A stretch of DNA of 64,000 nt, from positions 1,116,001 through 1,180,000 of the forward strand of contig NC_012861.1 of the NCBI RefSeq assembly GCF_000026945.1, read 5' to 3'. The DNA is from Candida dubliniensis CD36 (Eukaryota > Ascomycota > Pichiomycetes > Serinales > Debaryomycetaceae). Under the pieces are notes generated by a model that saw only the letters and a program-made list of their open reading frames with translations, ran no database searches and was not told the DNA's origin. A program made the translations under genes and the position numbers. How positions within the stretch are numbered: the stretch's first letter is position 1; each line of letters begins with the position of its first letter. Positions 20,924-31,783 of this stretch are shown here, in pieces.

Positions 20924-20941
20924 TATATATATATATATATA
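20924..20941. repeat. (AT)n tract
   Basis: About nine AT units in the reductase 3' UTR. Confidence 0.8.
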
Positions 20942-21032
20942 TTACTACTAGATTGATATGATTCTGTATGAATAACTAGAATAAAAAAAAAGAAAACAGT
21001 TAAACAAGCATGTAAAATATCTCGATTCACAC

Positions 21033-22082
21033 TTATTTGTAGTCTTTAACATTAATGATTAACTTACCTTGAGCTGTACCGGTCTTATTATATTCAATTG
21101 CGTCGTTTAAATCTTCGAATTTGTAAATCTTATCAATAAAAATTTGAACATCTTCATTTGCAACATATTTCCTTGCTTTGTTAATCCATCCATTGCCACC
21201 TGCCCCCAATAAAACATATTGATACGAATAATCTAACATATGAAGCCAACTCAAAAATGTTCTAAAGAATGATCTACTTGTGCCTTTAAAAAATGAGTGA
21301 GGATCATCACCAACGATGGTATGATAAGTACCGTTCTTGACCAAAATTTGTTTCAAATGTGGGAACAATTCATTACCTCCCCAAGTATCAAATATATAAT
21401 CGAAAGGCTTATCCTTGACATTTTCCAAAACCTGGTTCAAGACGTTTTCTCTATAATTGATAATCTTTGTTGCCCCCAATTCAGTGACAAGTTCTTGAGA
21501 TCTAGGCGAGCAACTAACAACTATTTCTCCAGCTTGTTCTGTTTGTAACAATTGTACCAAGTATCTTCCCACTGAGGTGGCCCCACCAAACACCAAAATT
21601 TTTTTCCCCTTAATAGGCAAGTCACCAATAACTTTGATGGCAGTACCCAAAACTAATGGCCAAGCAGCAGCTTGTTCCAAACTGATATTTTGTGGCACGG
21701 TGGCAATCTCGGTTTTGAATAACCCTTTGGTGTCTATTAACAAATATTGACTAAATGTCCCATCATCAGTGATTACACCTGGATGAAACCCTTGAACAAA
21801 TTCACCAACTTTGAAGTTTTTGACGTTGGAGCCAAGACCAACAATTTCACCGCTATAGTCTTTACCAATACCATGCATTGAGAAAGGTGGGAAATAAGTG
21901 ATTTTTTTCAATTTATAATCAACTGGGTTTAATGATGCATAATAGATTTTGATCAATATTTTATTCTTGGGGATGATAAAGTTACCTTGAGTATCAGTGG
22001 GAAAATCGAATTTATCAGTGATTATCTTTAATGGAGAACCCCCATTTTTAAAACCATATCTTTTATAAGTTAACTGTGTCAT
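21033..22082 (-). CDS. Zinc-free MDR oxidoreductase (quinone reductase / Yim1-like)
   Basis: The 349-residue product is a medium-chain dehydrogenase/reductase without zinc ligands. It has the GroES-like domain block YYASLNPVDYKLK, HGIGKDYSGEIVGLGSNV, the hinge AAAWPLVLGTAIK and the Rossmann motif LVFGGATSVGRYLVQLL. Overall pattern is closest to yeast Yim1 and related proteins of unknown physiological substrate. Paralogous tandem families are common in Candida; a specific name is not assigned. Confidence 0.85.
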   Translation of the reverse strand: MTQLTYKRYGFKNGGSPLKIITDKFDFPTDTQGNFIIPKNKILIKIYYASLNPVDYKLKKITYFPPFSMHGIGKDYSGEIVGLGSNVKNFKVGEFVQGFHPGVITDDGTFSQYLLIDTKGLFKTEIATVPQNISLEQAAAWPLVLGTAIKVIGDLPIKGKKILVFGGATSVGRYLVQLLQTEQAGEIVVSCSPRSQELVTELGATKIINYRENVLNQVLENVKDKPFDYIFDTWGGNELFPHLKQILVKNGTYHTIVGDDPHSFFKGTSRSFFRTFLSWLHMLDYSYQYVLLGAGGNGWINKARKYVANEDVQIFIDKIYKFEDLNDAIEYNKTGTAQGKLIINVKDYK

Positions 22083-25000
22083 TTTTGTGGTGTAGACGAA
22101 AAGAAATCAATTAATAGTTGACTTAATTATTGATTATATGATTAATAAACCAGAAAAAAAGGAAAATTTGAAAATTTGAAAATAAAAGGATCAATCACTT
22201 TTTATATTGAATTATCCCAAGCATTGCTTAATTTATACTTTTTTGCCAGTTTTGGTATGTTTTTTTTTTTTCTGAATGATAATGAGTTTTCATTAAAGTT
22301 CTCTTGAACAGGACTATACTAACAGCCTAAGGGATTTAAACTTCTAGAAGAGAAAAGAAACTACAAACTGTGTACGGCTAGCGGAAACCATTTTTTTAAA
22401 ACAAGAACCATCTCCGCTTTTTGCAGAAGTGTCATTTTCACGTGACCACCCATTTGTTCCTTGTCTCTAAGTCGAGTTAATAACTGAGCAAACGTGTATT
22501 AGTAATGCGGAAATTCGGAAATGCGGGTAAATTCCGTTTTGTCAAAGTTCGAGTGTAGTTCCGAGAAGCAATAACAGCAACCACAACAGCTTGGTTGCAA
22601 AATAAGCAAGTTCCGTTATTCGTCCTCTCTTGAAGTACAAATATTTTTGGAATGGCATTACCAATTTATTTGAGTAATGAACTGAATGCAAGACTGGTTT
22701 GAAAAGTATAGTATATAAACAATTCTTATAACAAAGTTGGAACTCATGCACTAAATGGGTATTCTCATTAACTGTTATCTCTTTTTTTTCAGATCAAAAC
22801 TTCTAAGCTTAATACTTCTGGGTTGATGCTAATATCAATGAATAAATGATATCCCTTACATGTTTGGTAATATTTTTCTGGGTTTTTTTTTTTTTTTGAT
22901 TTTGTTTAATTTTGGGTCCGGAAATGAAACCAATTTACGACAAAACTAGGCTCAGCGTTTTTGGTCTCACAGGAGGTATTAAATAATTAGCAGTACTCAA
23001 TTTCATTTATAATCGTCTACAAGTGAGCTGTATTCCACCCTTGTTACTGGAAGTGACCTGTAAAAGGATGCATTACAATAGCCATTCCAGCAAAGTTGAA
23101 ACAGTGATGGGCTTGTTGCGTTTTCTTTTAGTTGTTGCCAGCACAAAAACTAAAAAAAATACACGATTGCACGTTACTCATTTGTCTCAACTGGTAAACT
23201 TTTTATCTCAAATAGGTGGTGTTTTTAGATATTTTTTTCTTTTTGCTTTACAATCCGCGCCCGCCTTAATTTTTTTCGAAATCGGCAAAACCTGAAACAA
23301 GCACAAACGCACCTCTCCAACCAAACAGTTACGACGACAGTCCAAACTACTATCCACCAAGAACAAAGCAAAGCTAGAAGATTATCCGAATACTCAACAA
23401 ACTAACAAAGGTTATTGTTGACCATGGAGCCCCTGAAACAAAATAACGATCAGGTGAATGACGAATAGCCCGTTTTTATTATGTATTTAGGCATGCTTAG
23501 TTTTTAGTTGTATGAGAAACAAAGAAATACACTTTAAACAACTCAGCTAGCAATCTAACATTTAGTGATTTCTACGAATTTTATACAAAAATGGATTTAA
23601 CACGGAAGAATTGCATCTTGTCTTTGGGTTCATAACCTTTTTCTTTCTTCTCTAATTGTTTTGCTTTTTTTTTTTTTAATTTAATTATCGGTGTTATAGT
23701 TTAGTGCCTATGCAAATGAAGTATGTGTAGTTGTTGAAACAATGAGGGTTAACTACTGTTGAAGAGGACAGGTAATTCTTGTTTTTGGAAGATAGTGGTG
23801 GTGGTGGTGATGGTGGAAGTAAGTCGACAACAAAACAAACCTATTTGTGTAATACTAAAGATAAAAACAACACCACCATACATAATAATAAAGTAGTTCT
23901 CTTAGAAACTCGTTTTTGTGCCCTGAGAAAAATAATTTTTTTTTTTTCTTCTTTTTCTTTGTTCCCTTTTTTTTTCTTTTTCCCTTGTTAGTCACTTTGA
24001 GGTACACACACACAACTTAACCGATATCATTGGTAATTATTTATCATTAATGTTTCAACCGATCTAAATACTTCATCCACCAACTCTTTTATTGTTATTA
24101 TTTCGGCAAACAGATTGACCACATGTTTACAACATTCTCTTATATATTTTTTTTTCTTTTTGCTTTCGCTAATCCAATACACCATAAGCTTAACGAGATC
24201 AAATAAATAAAGTGTACAAGGTGGGTGAATTATAGATGCGAGGACTCAAATTCGGATTTTGATGAAAACCATTGTTTTTTTTTTTTTAATTTGTGTTTGT
24301 CTTTTCAAATTTAGAACACAATTAGATGACTAGCCACTATTATAAATAGGCACACTCGGATGATTGTTCATTGCTATCATCATATTGAAGTAATTTTAAC
24401 AAGTAACCAAGTAACAAGTGGAATGAGTTAAAAATAGCTATGCAAAATATGCAGTTTTTCAAGTACAGACTATATGCAGTACATAGAATTCCAGATTCAA
24501 TTTCGTTTCCCAGATTTCAGCCCTTGAGCGTGTTTGACTACTATTCAGCTACACGATAAGGACAGATTTACAACCAGCTATACTTGCTAAGTGTGGGCAG
24601 TGTTTAGTGTAGTTGAATAAACACTTGGTGTAGATTTCCCGTTACATCCATTTTGAACACGGTCCACCCTTGGGTAGTGGAGATATCTTACACAATAATA
24701 CTGGCCAACCCACCTGTAGTCAAGTCAATTTAACAGCACGATTAGAATGAAACGATGGTGAATAATAAACAAATTACACGTAGCTAAATACACATAATAA
24801 ATGTGAATTTTAGAATACTAGGAAGACATGCAGGTAAAACCAGGAAAAATCGTGTCGTTTTTTTTTTAGTATTTTTTTCAAATATAGGAATACAAAAAAT
24901 GTTGAATCTGGTATTTCTCATACAGAGAAGAAGAGGGAAGCAAAAAAAAAAAAACTAATCCTAATTAACTCTCCTGCAATTTTTCTTTTTTGGTTTTCAA

Positions 25001-25202
25001 CAAAGAAACCAGTCGAGTCAGTTTCACATATTCTTTTCCTTCCCTACTTTTTTTTTTTTCTTTTAGTTTTGTACATATTTCATCTGGTTTTCACCGTCAG
25101 TTCCAACTATCACCCATTATTAGAACTTGAAAGTTTTCATTGTCCTTGTTAGTTGTATTTTATAGTACGATTTTAATTTTTTTTTATTGAAATTTACCAA
25201 TC
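22083..25202. other. 3.1-kb intergenic region, divergent promoters
   Basis: No convincing protein gene on either strand. The stretch has many poly-T/A tracts. One plus-strand splice-signal pair (donor GTATGT 22255-22260, branch TACTAAC 22317-22323) suggests a short non-coding spliced transcript. An ATG in strong context at 23423 opens only a 13-codon frame. The size suggests a complex promoter for the gene at 25203. Confidence 0.5.
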
Positions 25203-28200
25203 ATGGATGCAGGCACAGGGGCTTTAACATCAAAAGTTCGTTTAAGACAACACCTATTAGACGGAGAACAAGACATTGATACACTAAGTGAATCCTTACA
25301 ACAACATCAATATCAACAACAACAACAGAATCCCAAATACAACCGATTTCAGCCGGCTTATATACAACAACAACATCAGCAATTTATGAATGTTCCAGGC
25401 GCAGTATCCCACACAAATCTGATAACTTCGGCATCAACCACAAATTACGATATAATGACACCTTTGCCTGCCACAGGATCACCGTTCACTTCCAATAGTA
25501 ACCCAAGCTATACAAACATCAATACGAACTCTTCAAGAAAATCGTCCATGACTTCCCAAACTGCAGCAGGAGTAAATCGATTCTTTCGAAGAAACAAAGG
25601 TGCGGACTTGAATTTCAATGAAGATTCAGGGGCAGACATTATGGATCTTACCAACGGAAGCAGTGTATCCTTTGAGGATATCACTCATATGAGGAACAGG
25701 GGCCCCTACGCCATGAGCTCTCATAAGGCCCTTGATACTGCACCAATAATTCCTACATTGGGAGGTGGCGGAGCACTAGGTGGAATAGGACCAGCTTCTG
25801 GCTCAAAAGTTAACAATGTCCAATATAGGAAACAAATGAACCAACAGAAGAAACTAGCGATGATCAACGGTGCCAGGGCAAATTCGTTGGCAACAGGTAA
25901 TCCCATGATGATGCAACAGTCTCAGTATATGGGTGGCGGGCCCAATGACCCACGAACAATGTCAATGGTGAACTCCAACCCGAGAACGATGTCATTAAAT
26001 TCCCAAGGACCAAGAACTATGTCCATGAGATCAGGCCCATTCCCACAAAGGGTACCTTACAACCCACAACTACAACAACAACAACAACAACAAGCATATG
26101 GACCAGGAGGGGCAGGACCCAGAGCACAATCTTTAAGAACTGGCCCATATCCTCCACAACAAGTACCCATGGGTAATGGTGTGCCACCAAATGGCCCAAG
26201 AACCATGTCATTGATGAACGGTGGAATGCCAAATAACGGTCCAAGAAGCATGTCTTTAATGAATGGTGGCATGCCTCAAAGCTATCCTAGAACTAAGTCC
26301 TTGGGAACGCTGGGCCCACCATTAGGATATCAGGGACCACCATTAAGAAGTCAGAATCTAGTTCCTGCCAATCCTCCGCAACAGCAGTATCAACCACCAC
26401 CACAACAACAACAACAAATGGACCGAGCATATGGGGCGCCTCCGCAAGAACAGCAATATTCGCAACCAATTCAGCAGGCATACGGTCCGGGTCAACAGCC
26501 ATTTATACCTAGAAATGCTCCACAATTACAACAACAACAATATAATCAATGGCAAAATTTACCACCGCAACCACAAAAGTTATCTCAAAATTCAAGTGAT
26601 TCCCTTCAAGAAGCAATTGTTGAAGAAGAAGAAGAAGAACCACAACAGCTACAGCCTAATAATTATAATGCAGATCCTATTTCCAAAGACAAATCTGAAA
26701 CGCGTAATGAAGAGAATATAATTTACAATTTTGAGAATGAAGATCCAAATGCTGCCTTGTCTCGTAAGTCAACATTAAAGAAGAATAATTCCATGAGAGT
26801 TCGTAAATTGAACTTATTCAATGATGAAAAACCACAAACTGGCAAGAAAACTCTCTCCAGAAAGAAGCCACCTGTTAGTCCTGCCGATGCCAATTTTGCC
26901 CCTGTGAGCTCTAACGACAGTGTACAGAATTCGGTAAAGGACCTACCTAGAATACCAGATACTTCAAACGAAGCATTGCCACAAAAATCTCCAATCCCAG
27001 ATTATGAAGAACAAGAAGAGGAGGAGGAGGATCTTAACGAACTACCCGGTTCACCCACTTTTAATGTTGTTGCTCCTCCTACTAGAGAGTCTTACCTTGA
27101 TGACGAAGATACCAATCCTAGTAACGATGGATATAAAGCGTTAGGTGCAAACGCAAGAGCCTCTACACACGATGTATTTGTTACTGCGTTGGATTTCAAC
27201 TCTCCTCAAAAGAGTAACAAATCCATGAAAATAGGCTCACCTCATCCATCCCCACAGAAGTCTCGCATACTGGGCAATTCTGATTTTCCATCGCCTAATG
27301 TTGAAAAAGATCAAAGTGACGAACAATCCACATTGCAAGAAGATTCTGCAGGTGCTGATACATCGGCTGAAGACACAACCCCTAAGACGTCTCCACCACT
27401 CAATAATCCATCAATTAATCGCAACATCCTGGATTCTAATCTGAAATTTCGAAATATTGTGGCAAATACTGTTTTCAGTAAATTTAGATCCCCGTCAGCT
27501 GAGGCAACACCAAAATTTTCTAGTCCAGTTATTCCTAACCGATTTGCTGATGGTGATGAACAGCAAAGATCGGAATCGTCTTCTGTTTATGAGAGCAATA
27601 CTCCTAGAAAAATGCTGAAGTATGATTTGAACAATTCGGACACAGACGATAGTGAAGTAAGAAGAAGAGATCAAAATGGGGTTTTCGAACAAAGCACAAA
27701 TGGCGAGACCACGCCGCCAACTTCATCGACATCTAATATTTCACATAAAGTGGGTGAAAAGTATATGTACATGGGTGAAGAACACGAAGGGAACAACGCC
27801 AGTAGTCTTGATCAATTTGGGTCTCTGTTGGAACCTTCACAGCAAGAAGAGAAACAAAAGGGAGGAGTTAATACCCATTCCAGCAGGAGAAATTCATATG
27901 ATAGTAGTTTCTATCAAAATTTCAGCGAACCCATTCATGATATACCTGAAGAACAAAGAAGATCTCAAGACAAAACCCCTGATTTCACCCAATTTAACAC
28001 GGATAAACATGAAAATATTGAGTTGGAACGGGATTCGGTGCCGAAATCAATTCTGGCGCGTCGTTCCTCTAGTGGAGAATCGATAAAGATGCTATTATCG
28101 TCTCATGGTAGTGTCACTAAATTATCGTCAGCAACACCAGCATCTGGACAAACTGTGAATAAGCGTTCATCATTTTCACTTAATGGTACAAAGAATATCT

Positions 28201-29219
28201 TCAAAAGATTTTCGAAATCGAGCAAAAGAACGAGTTCTATAGATGAAGGTGATTCAACAATGAACCCTATTTCGTCAAGAAATTCTTCAATGACACAAAC
28301 TTCAAAGCAGCCTTTGTTTAGCAGACGAGTATCATCTTCTGGGAATATGAGTTTATCGGATCCATCTGTGGCCAAGGCTGCAGCTAGCCAAAAACAACCG
28401 TTGACATTTACTAAAGAAGAAATGAGTATCATGAATTGTAATAATGACTTGTTGAATGAATTGGAGTTGGTCACTACAGAGTTGGCCTCATCAATTAAAC
28501 GAGAATTAGCATTAGAAAGTAAATTGAGAAGCAGTCCGCAACAGCAACAGAATTCTCCTAAATTAGATGAAGAATTGAAATCTGAACTCACTGAAAAATC
28601 TCGGGTTATTGCTGATTTACAAGAAAAATTGAGCAAAGAAAGAAGATTGAGATTTATTAGTGAAGAACATGCCTTGTTGGGTGAACATGGACAAGCACCT
28701 TCAGCTTTGAAGTTAAATTATGAAAAAACTGAATTATACAAGCAATTGTTAATTAAAAATGATTTAGTTCATCAGTTAGAGGATAAATTATCTGAATATG
28801 AGAAAAGAAATAGTGGATTATTACAACATGAAAGGCCTTCACATGATATTGATTTACTTGAAAAATACAATGAGTTGTTGAAAGAAAACACTAATTTGAA
28901 AGTACATGTCGTTCCTGATTTAGAAAGAAAATTGGCAGAGAAAAGTCAAGTTGATGATTATGATGAATCACAATTAGAAATTCAAACGTTAAAGATGCAA
29001 CGAGATGAATTAAGGGAAGTTATCAATAAGTTGACATCACTGAATAATGCAGAATTGAAACTTGCTCAAGAAAAAATCAAACATTTACAGTCTAAATTAG
29101 ATGATATGAAACAAATAAATGATAGATTAACGAACAGAAATGTGAATGATGGTAAAAAAGGTGGTAAATTGAATGGATTTAGTATTGTGAGTCCAACCAA
29201 AAAGCTATTTGATGATTAA
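25203..29219 (+). CDS. Large Q/S-rich protein with RxxS repeats and C-terminal coiled coil, function unknown
   Basis: I do not recognise this 1338-residue protein with certainty. In order: a Q-rich segment (about 30-60); Ser/Asn-rich sequence; a block (about 245-365) with the motif P-R-[TS]-[MK]-S-[LM] repeated at least six times; Q/P-rich sequence; acidic runs (EEEEEE near 475, EEEEEDL near 610); long Ser-rich stretches; and a C-terminal coiled coil (about 1075-1320) opening with SIMNCNNDLLNELELVTTEL. Such a plan is typical of fungal polarity or septin-associated scaffolds (Epo1-like or Uds1-domain proteins are candidates), but this is inference. Many Ser-Pro and RxxS sites suggest heavy phosphorylation. 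Confidence 0.85.
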   Translation: MDAGTGALTSKVRLRQHLLDGEQDIDTLSESLQQHQYQQQQQNPKYNRFQPAYIQQQHQQFMNVPGAVSHTNLITSASTTNYDIMTPLPATGSPFTSNSNPSYTNINTNSSRKSSMTSQTAAGVNRFFRRNKGADLNFNEDSGADIMDLTNGSSVSFEDITHMRNRGPYAMSSHKALDTAPIIPTLGGGGALGGIGPASGSKVNNVQYRKQMNQQKKLAMINGARANSLATGNPMMMQQSQYMGGGPNDPRTMSMVNSNPRTMSLNSQGPRTMSMRSGPFPQRVPYNPQLQQQQQQQAYGPGGAGPRAQSLRTGPYPPQQVPMGNGVPPNGPRTMSLMNGGMPNNGPRSMSLMNGGMPQSYPRTKSLGTLGPPLGYQGPPLRSQNLVPANPPQQQYQPPPQQQQQMDRAYGAPPQEQQYSQPIQQAYGPGQQPFIPRNAPQLQQQQYNQWQNLPPQPQKLSQNSSDSLQEAIVEEEEEEPQQLQPNNYNADPISKDKSETRNEENIIYNFENEDPNAALSRKSTLKKNNSMRVRKLNLFNDEKPQTGKKTLSRKKPPVSPADANFAPVSSNDSVQNSVKDLPRIPDTSNEALPQKSPIPDYEEQEEEEEDLNELPGSPTFNVVAPPTRESYLDDEDTNPSNDGYKALGANARASTHDVFVTALDFNSPQKSNKSMKIGSPHPSPQKSRILGNSDFPSPNVEKDQSDEQSTLQEDSAGADTSAEDTTPKTSPPLNNPSINRNILDSNLKFRNIVANTVFSKFRSPSAEATPKFSSPVIPNRFADGDEQQRSESSSVYESNTPRKMLKYDLNNSDTDDSEVRRRDQNGVFEQSTNGETTPPTSSTSNISHKVGEKYMYMGEEHEGNNASSLDQFGSLLEPSQQEEKQKGGVNTHSSRRNSYDSSFYQNFSEPIHDIPEEQRRSQDKTPDFTQFNTDKHENIELERDSVPKSILARRSSSGESIKMLLSSHGSVTKLSSATPASGQTVNKRSSFSLNGTKNIFKRFSKSSKRTSSIDEGDSTMNPISSRNSSMTQTSKQPLFSRRVSSSGNMSLSDPSVAKAAASQKQPLTFTKEEMSIMNCNNDLLNELELVTTELASSIKRELALESKLRSSPQQQQNSPKLDEELKSELTEKSRVIADLQEKLSKERRLRFISEEHALLGEHGQAPSALKLNYEKTELYKQLLIKNDLVHQLEDKLSEYEKRNSGLLQHERPSHDIDLLEKYNELLKENTNLKVHVVPDLERKLAEKSQVDDYDESQLEIQTLKMQRDELREVINKLTSLNNAELKLAQEKIKHLQSKLDDMKQINDRLTNRNVNDGKKGGKLNGFSIVSPTKKLFDD

Positions 29220-29388
29220 AAAAAAAAAAAAAATATGTCAAGTTATATAAAGTAGAATAGATTGGTTAAGAAGGGATAAAGGTTTCATTAATTGTATATT
29301 ATTTAAATATTTTTATTTTAAAGTATTACTATTATTATTGTTATTATTGTTGTTGTTATTGTTATTTTTGCCTCTATATAACCTCACA

Positions 29389-30291
29389 TTAAGTTAATAA
29401 AAATTTTGCAATCACTTTACCAATTAAATCACCTTGATTATTTAAACTATTAGTTTGGTATTTAAATTTTTCATATTCTTGTTCATTAAATACACCATGT
29501 TCAAAAGAGTTCTTTAAAATATCCAATTCTATTGGGGTAGTAAATTCTGGATGACCTTGGAAAGTCAATAATCGTATAGGACAAGTTTTGGTGGTTATCA
29601 TTCCTTGAATATTACATTTCACAGTTGATCCAATACTCACCATGTCTTCAAATCCAGTAATTGTTGGCAATCCATGGATTATATCTTGATGAGACTCAAC
29701 TAAATTCAAATGATCTAATAATACTTGATTTTCAGGATTGTCGTCGTTATTGTTATTACTGTTATCCTTTGGCGATAATAAAGCCGGTAAAAATGGAGTG
29801 TTTTCTATTTTGAAAATTTCTTGATTCAATTCAATAGTATGGGTTCCTGCTTCCCAACCTAATTCATTTCTACCAATTTTACAACCTAAATTTTTGGCCA
29901 ATATCTGATGACCAAAACAAATTCCCACAATAGGTAATTTTGTTGATAATTTAAATAATGTTTCCACAATAAATTCATCTAATTTGTTGATCCATAATTT
30001 TGAGTTATCAAAGGCGTCACTTTTCGACCCACTCAAAACAACCCCAGTAATTAGATTTGCCGAAAGATTGTGGTTTAATTGTTGATATGCTTGAGATAAT
30101 TGTGCTTCGTCATCAGTACAAAGTTGATATTTAATCATAGGATAGTTGATTTGGGCACGATTCAAAAGATCAATTATATTATCTCCAAAATCACCATGTT
30201 TATCAGTGACATTTGGAATGTAGGATTGTAAGACTAAAATGGCAATGTGTTTTGTAGTTGTTGTTGTTGTTGGTGGTGACGATGAGGACAT
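29389..30291 (-). CDS. Class I glutamine amidotransferase-like protein (YLR126C family)
   Basis: The 300-residue product is a stand-alone GATase1 domain. The nucleophile elbow GICFGHQ (Cys near residue 122) and the partner motif FQGHPEF with catalytic His and Glu are intact, so it may be an active hydrolase. It resembles the uncharacterised yeast protein Ylr126c. No synthetase domain is attached, and the substrate is unknown. The gene is convergent with the 1338-residue gene. Confidence 0.85.
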   Translation of the reverse strand: MSSSSPPTTTTTTKHIAILVLQSYIPNVTDKHGDFGDNIIDLLNRAQINYPMIKYQLCTDDEAQLSQAYQQLNHNLSANLITGVVLSGSKSDAFDNSKLWINKLDEFIVETLFKLSTKLPIVGICFGHQILAKNLGCKIGRNELGWEAGTHTIELNQEIFKIENTPFLPALLSPKDNSNNNNDDNPENQVLLDHLNLVESHQDIIHGLPTITGFEDMVSIGSTVKCNIQGMITTKTCPIRLLTFQGHPEFTTPIELDILKNSFEHGVFNEQEYEKFKYQTNSLNNQGDLIGKVIAKFLLT

Positions 30292-31188
30292 GGAGTATTT
30301 GGATTAAAACGAATGCTAAATCAGTATATATGTGTATATAAGAATAAAAATAAATAAATAATAGAGTTTATCTGGTTTTATAAGAAAGAAAAACTAGACA
30401 AGAAGGGAAACAACAATTATAGTGTTGAATGTGATCAGGTGTAGACAGGGCCAAAAGATAAAGGAAATAAAAGGTACAAACGAAATACACAATGGACAGC
30501 GAGGGTGAGGAAAGAAAATCCGAAAACAAAACAAAAACAAAAAAGTATTAGTAGTGTTAAACTTGACAGCGAGATAAACTTAACTCAATTTAGTTCACTC
30601 AGAACTACAATAACAATAACGGGTCAATAATTAAGTAAGTAAATGCAACAAAGCTGTGGCTAATGTACTCAGAAAAAAAATAACCCAAATCAGTCAATCA
30701 ATCAATCAATCAATCAATCCTTTTTCTTCTTTTCTTTTTTGGTTGACAGGTATTATTTAGAAACAGCGGGGTAGTTCTTCATTGGACAGTACCTCCTTTC
30801 CCCCACCATATTAGGATGTAAGAGGAAACCATTCACAGAAAACAAGTGATTAGTTTAGAATTGTGTAGAGTTTGATTTGTGTGAAGAGGTAGAATTTATT
30901 GTCGTGTTTAAATTGACACTTTCTTCTTTTTTTTTTTTTGTTAGGGCTTTATAAACATCTGCAATTTCCTACCAAACTGTAGCCAGACATCGCAGGAATT
31001 ACACGTACAATACTCGCAGAATAATCGTGGTAAAAAGACGACTAGTACACCAGAAAAAAAAAAGACCCGAATCCCACTACCACCCACTATAAAAAAATCC
31101 AAAGACAAAAAAATTTTTCAAGTTTTGCAAATTTTTTCTTTCTCCTTCAACTCAATCAAACTTTATATACTTCCATAAGGATCAATTA
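30292..31188. other. Intergenic region upstream of snoRNA host
   Basis: There is no gene. It holds a (TCAA)n microsatellite (30692-30720), a poly-T tract (30927-30939), and the presumed promoter and first exon of the snoRNA host transcript. Confidence 0.5.
30692..30720. repeat. (TCAA)n microsatellite
   Basis: About seven tetranucleotide units. Confidence 0.85.
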
Positions 31189-31245
31189 GTATGTTTTATT
31201 TATTTATGTTTATTGACTTTCTATATTTCAAATAATTTTTTTTTT

Positions 31246-31345
31246 AGATAATGATGAATCAAATGTTTACACAGACCTGTACTGAGTGGACGAACGGTTA
31301 TGTTAGTTCATTTGAAGGATAACGACATGCCTCTAGCTGATATTT
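31246..31345 (+). ncRNA. snR56: C/D box snoRNA, snR56/U25-like (18S rRNA methylation guide), probably intronic
   Basis: The C box ATGATGA is at 31251-31257 and the D box CTGA at 31337-31340, closed by a short terminal stem. An internal D' box CTGA (31282-31285) is preceded by CACAGACCTGT, complementary over 11 bases to the conserved 18S rRNA sequence ACAGGTCTGTG, with one unpaired base before the box. The five-base rule selects the first G of ACAGG, consistent with the known yeast Gm1428 site guided by snR56 (human U25). The RNA lies between donor GTATGT (31189-31194) and branch TACTAAC (31409-31415), with an acceptor at 31428-31429, so it is probably processed from an intron of about 241 nt in a non-coding host. 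Confidence 0.8.
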
Positions 31346-31783
31346 TTATTTTCCCCAAAAAAATCTATTTGTCATATATACATATATACATTGGATTTGA
31401 ATTATTGTTACTAACAGTTTTATTTCAAGTGGTTATATAGTATGTTATAGTTCAAGAATAAATTCAGTTAAATTACCAACAAATTATGATTCAATTGTAG
31501 AGCAGAGCACATTCTTATTTTTGGCGATGCACCATTGGTGTTCCTGTCACATAGCCAAAATTTCACAAGTCCGTACTTTTTTTTTTATAATATTAACTAA
31601 ATAAAATACATGATATATCCTAAATAGGGATTTCGTGGTGTCATTACTCTAACATGTGTATCTCCATTATTGCATATATTTTATAATAATCGAAGACTAA
31701 AATGCTATGAAAAAAGAACCCATTCCCCAAGAAAAAGATATTATATAATATACTACTATTATTCCTCACCTCAAATAGTTTGT
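31346..31783. other. snoRNA host exon and RPS8A 3' flank
   Basis: No protein gene is present. A perfect inverted repeat TTTTGGC/GCCAAAA (31519-31525 and 31554-31560) with an inner CACC/GGTG pairing is the only visible structure. Confidence 0.45.

Noticed and set aside
23423..23470. ATG in strong context with a short frame and a GTGAAT after it
   Set aside because: Only 13 codons; joining to the possible acceptor near 23565 gives an immediate stop.
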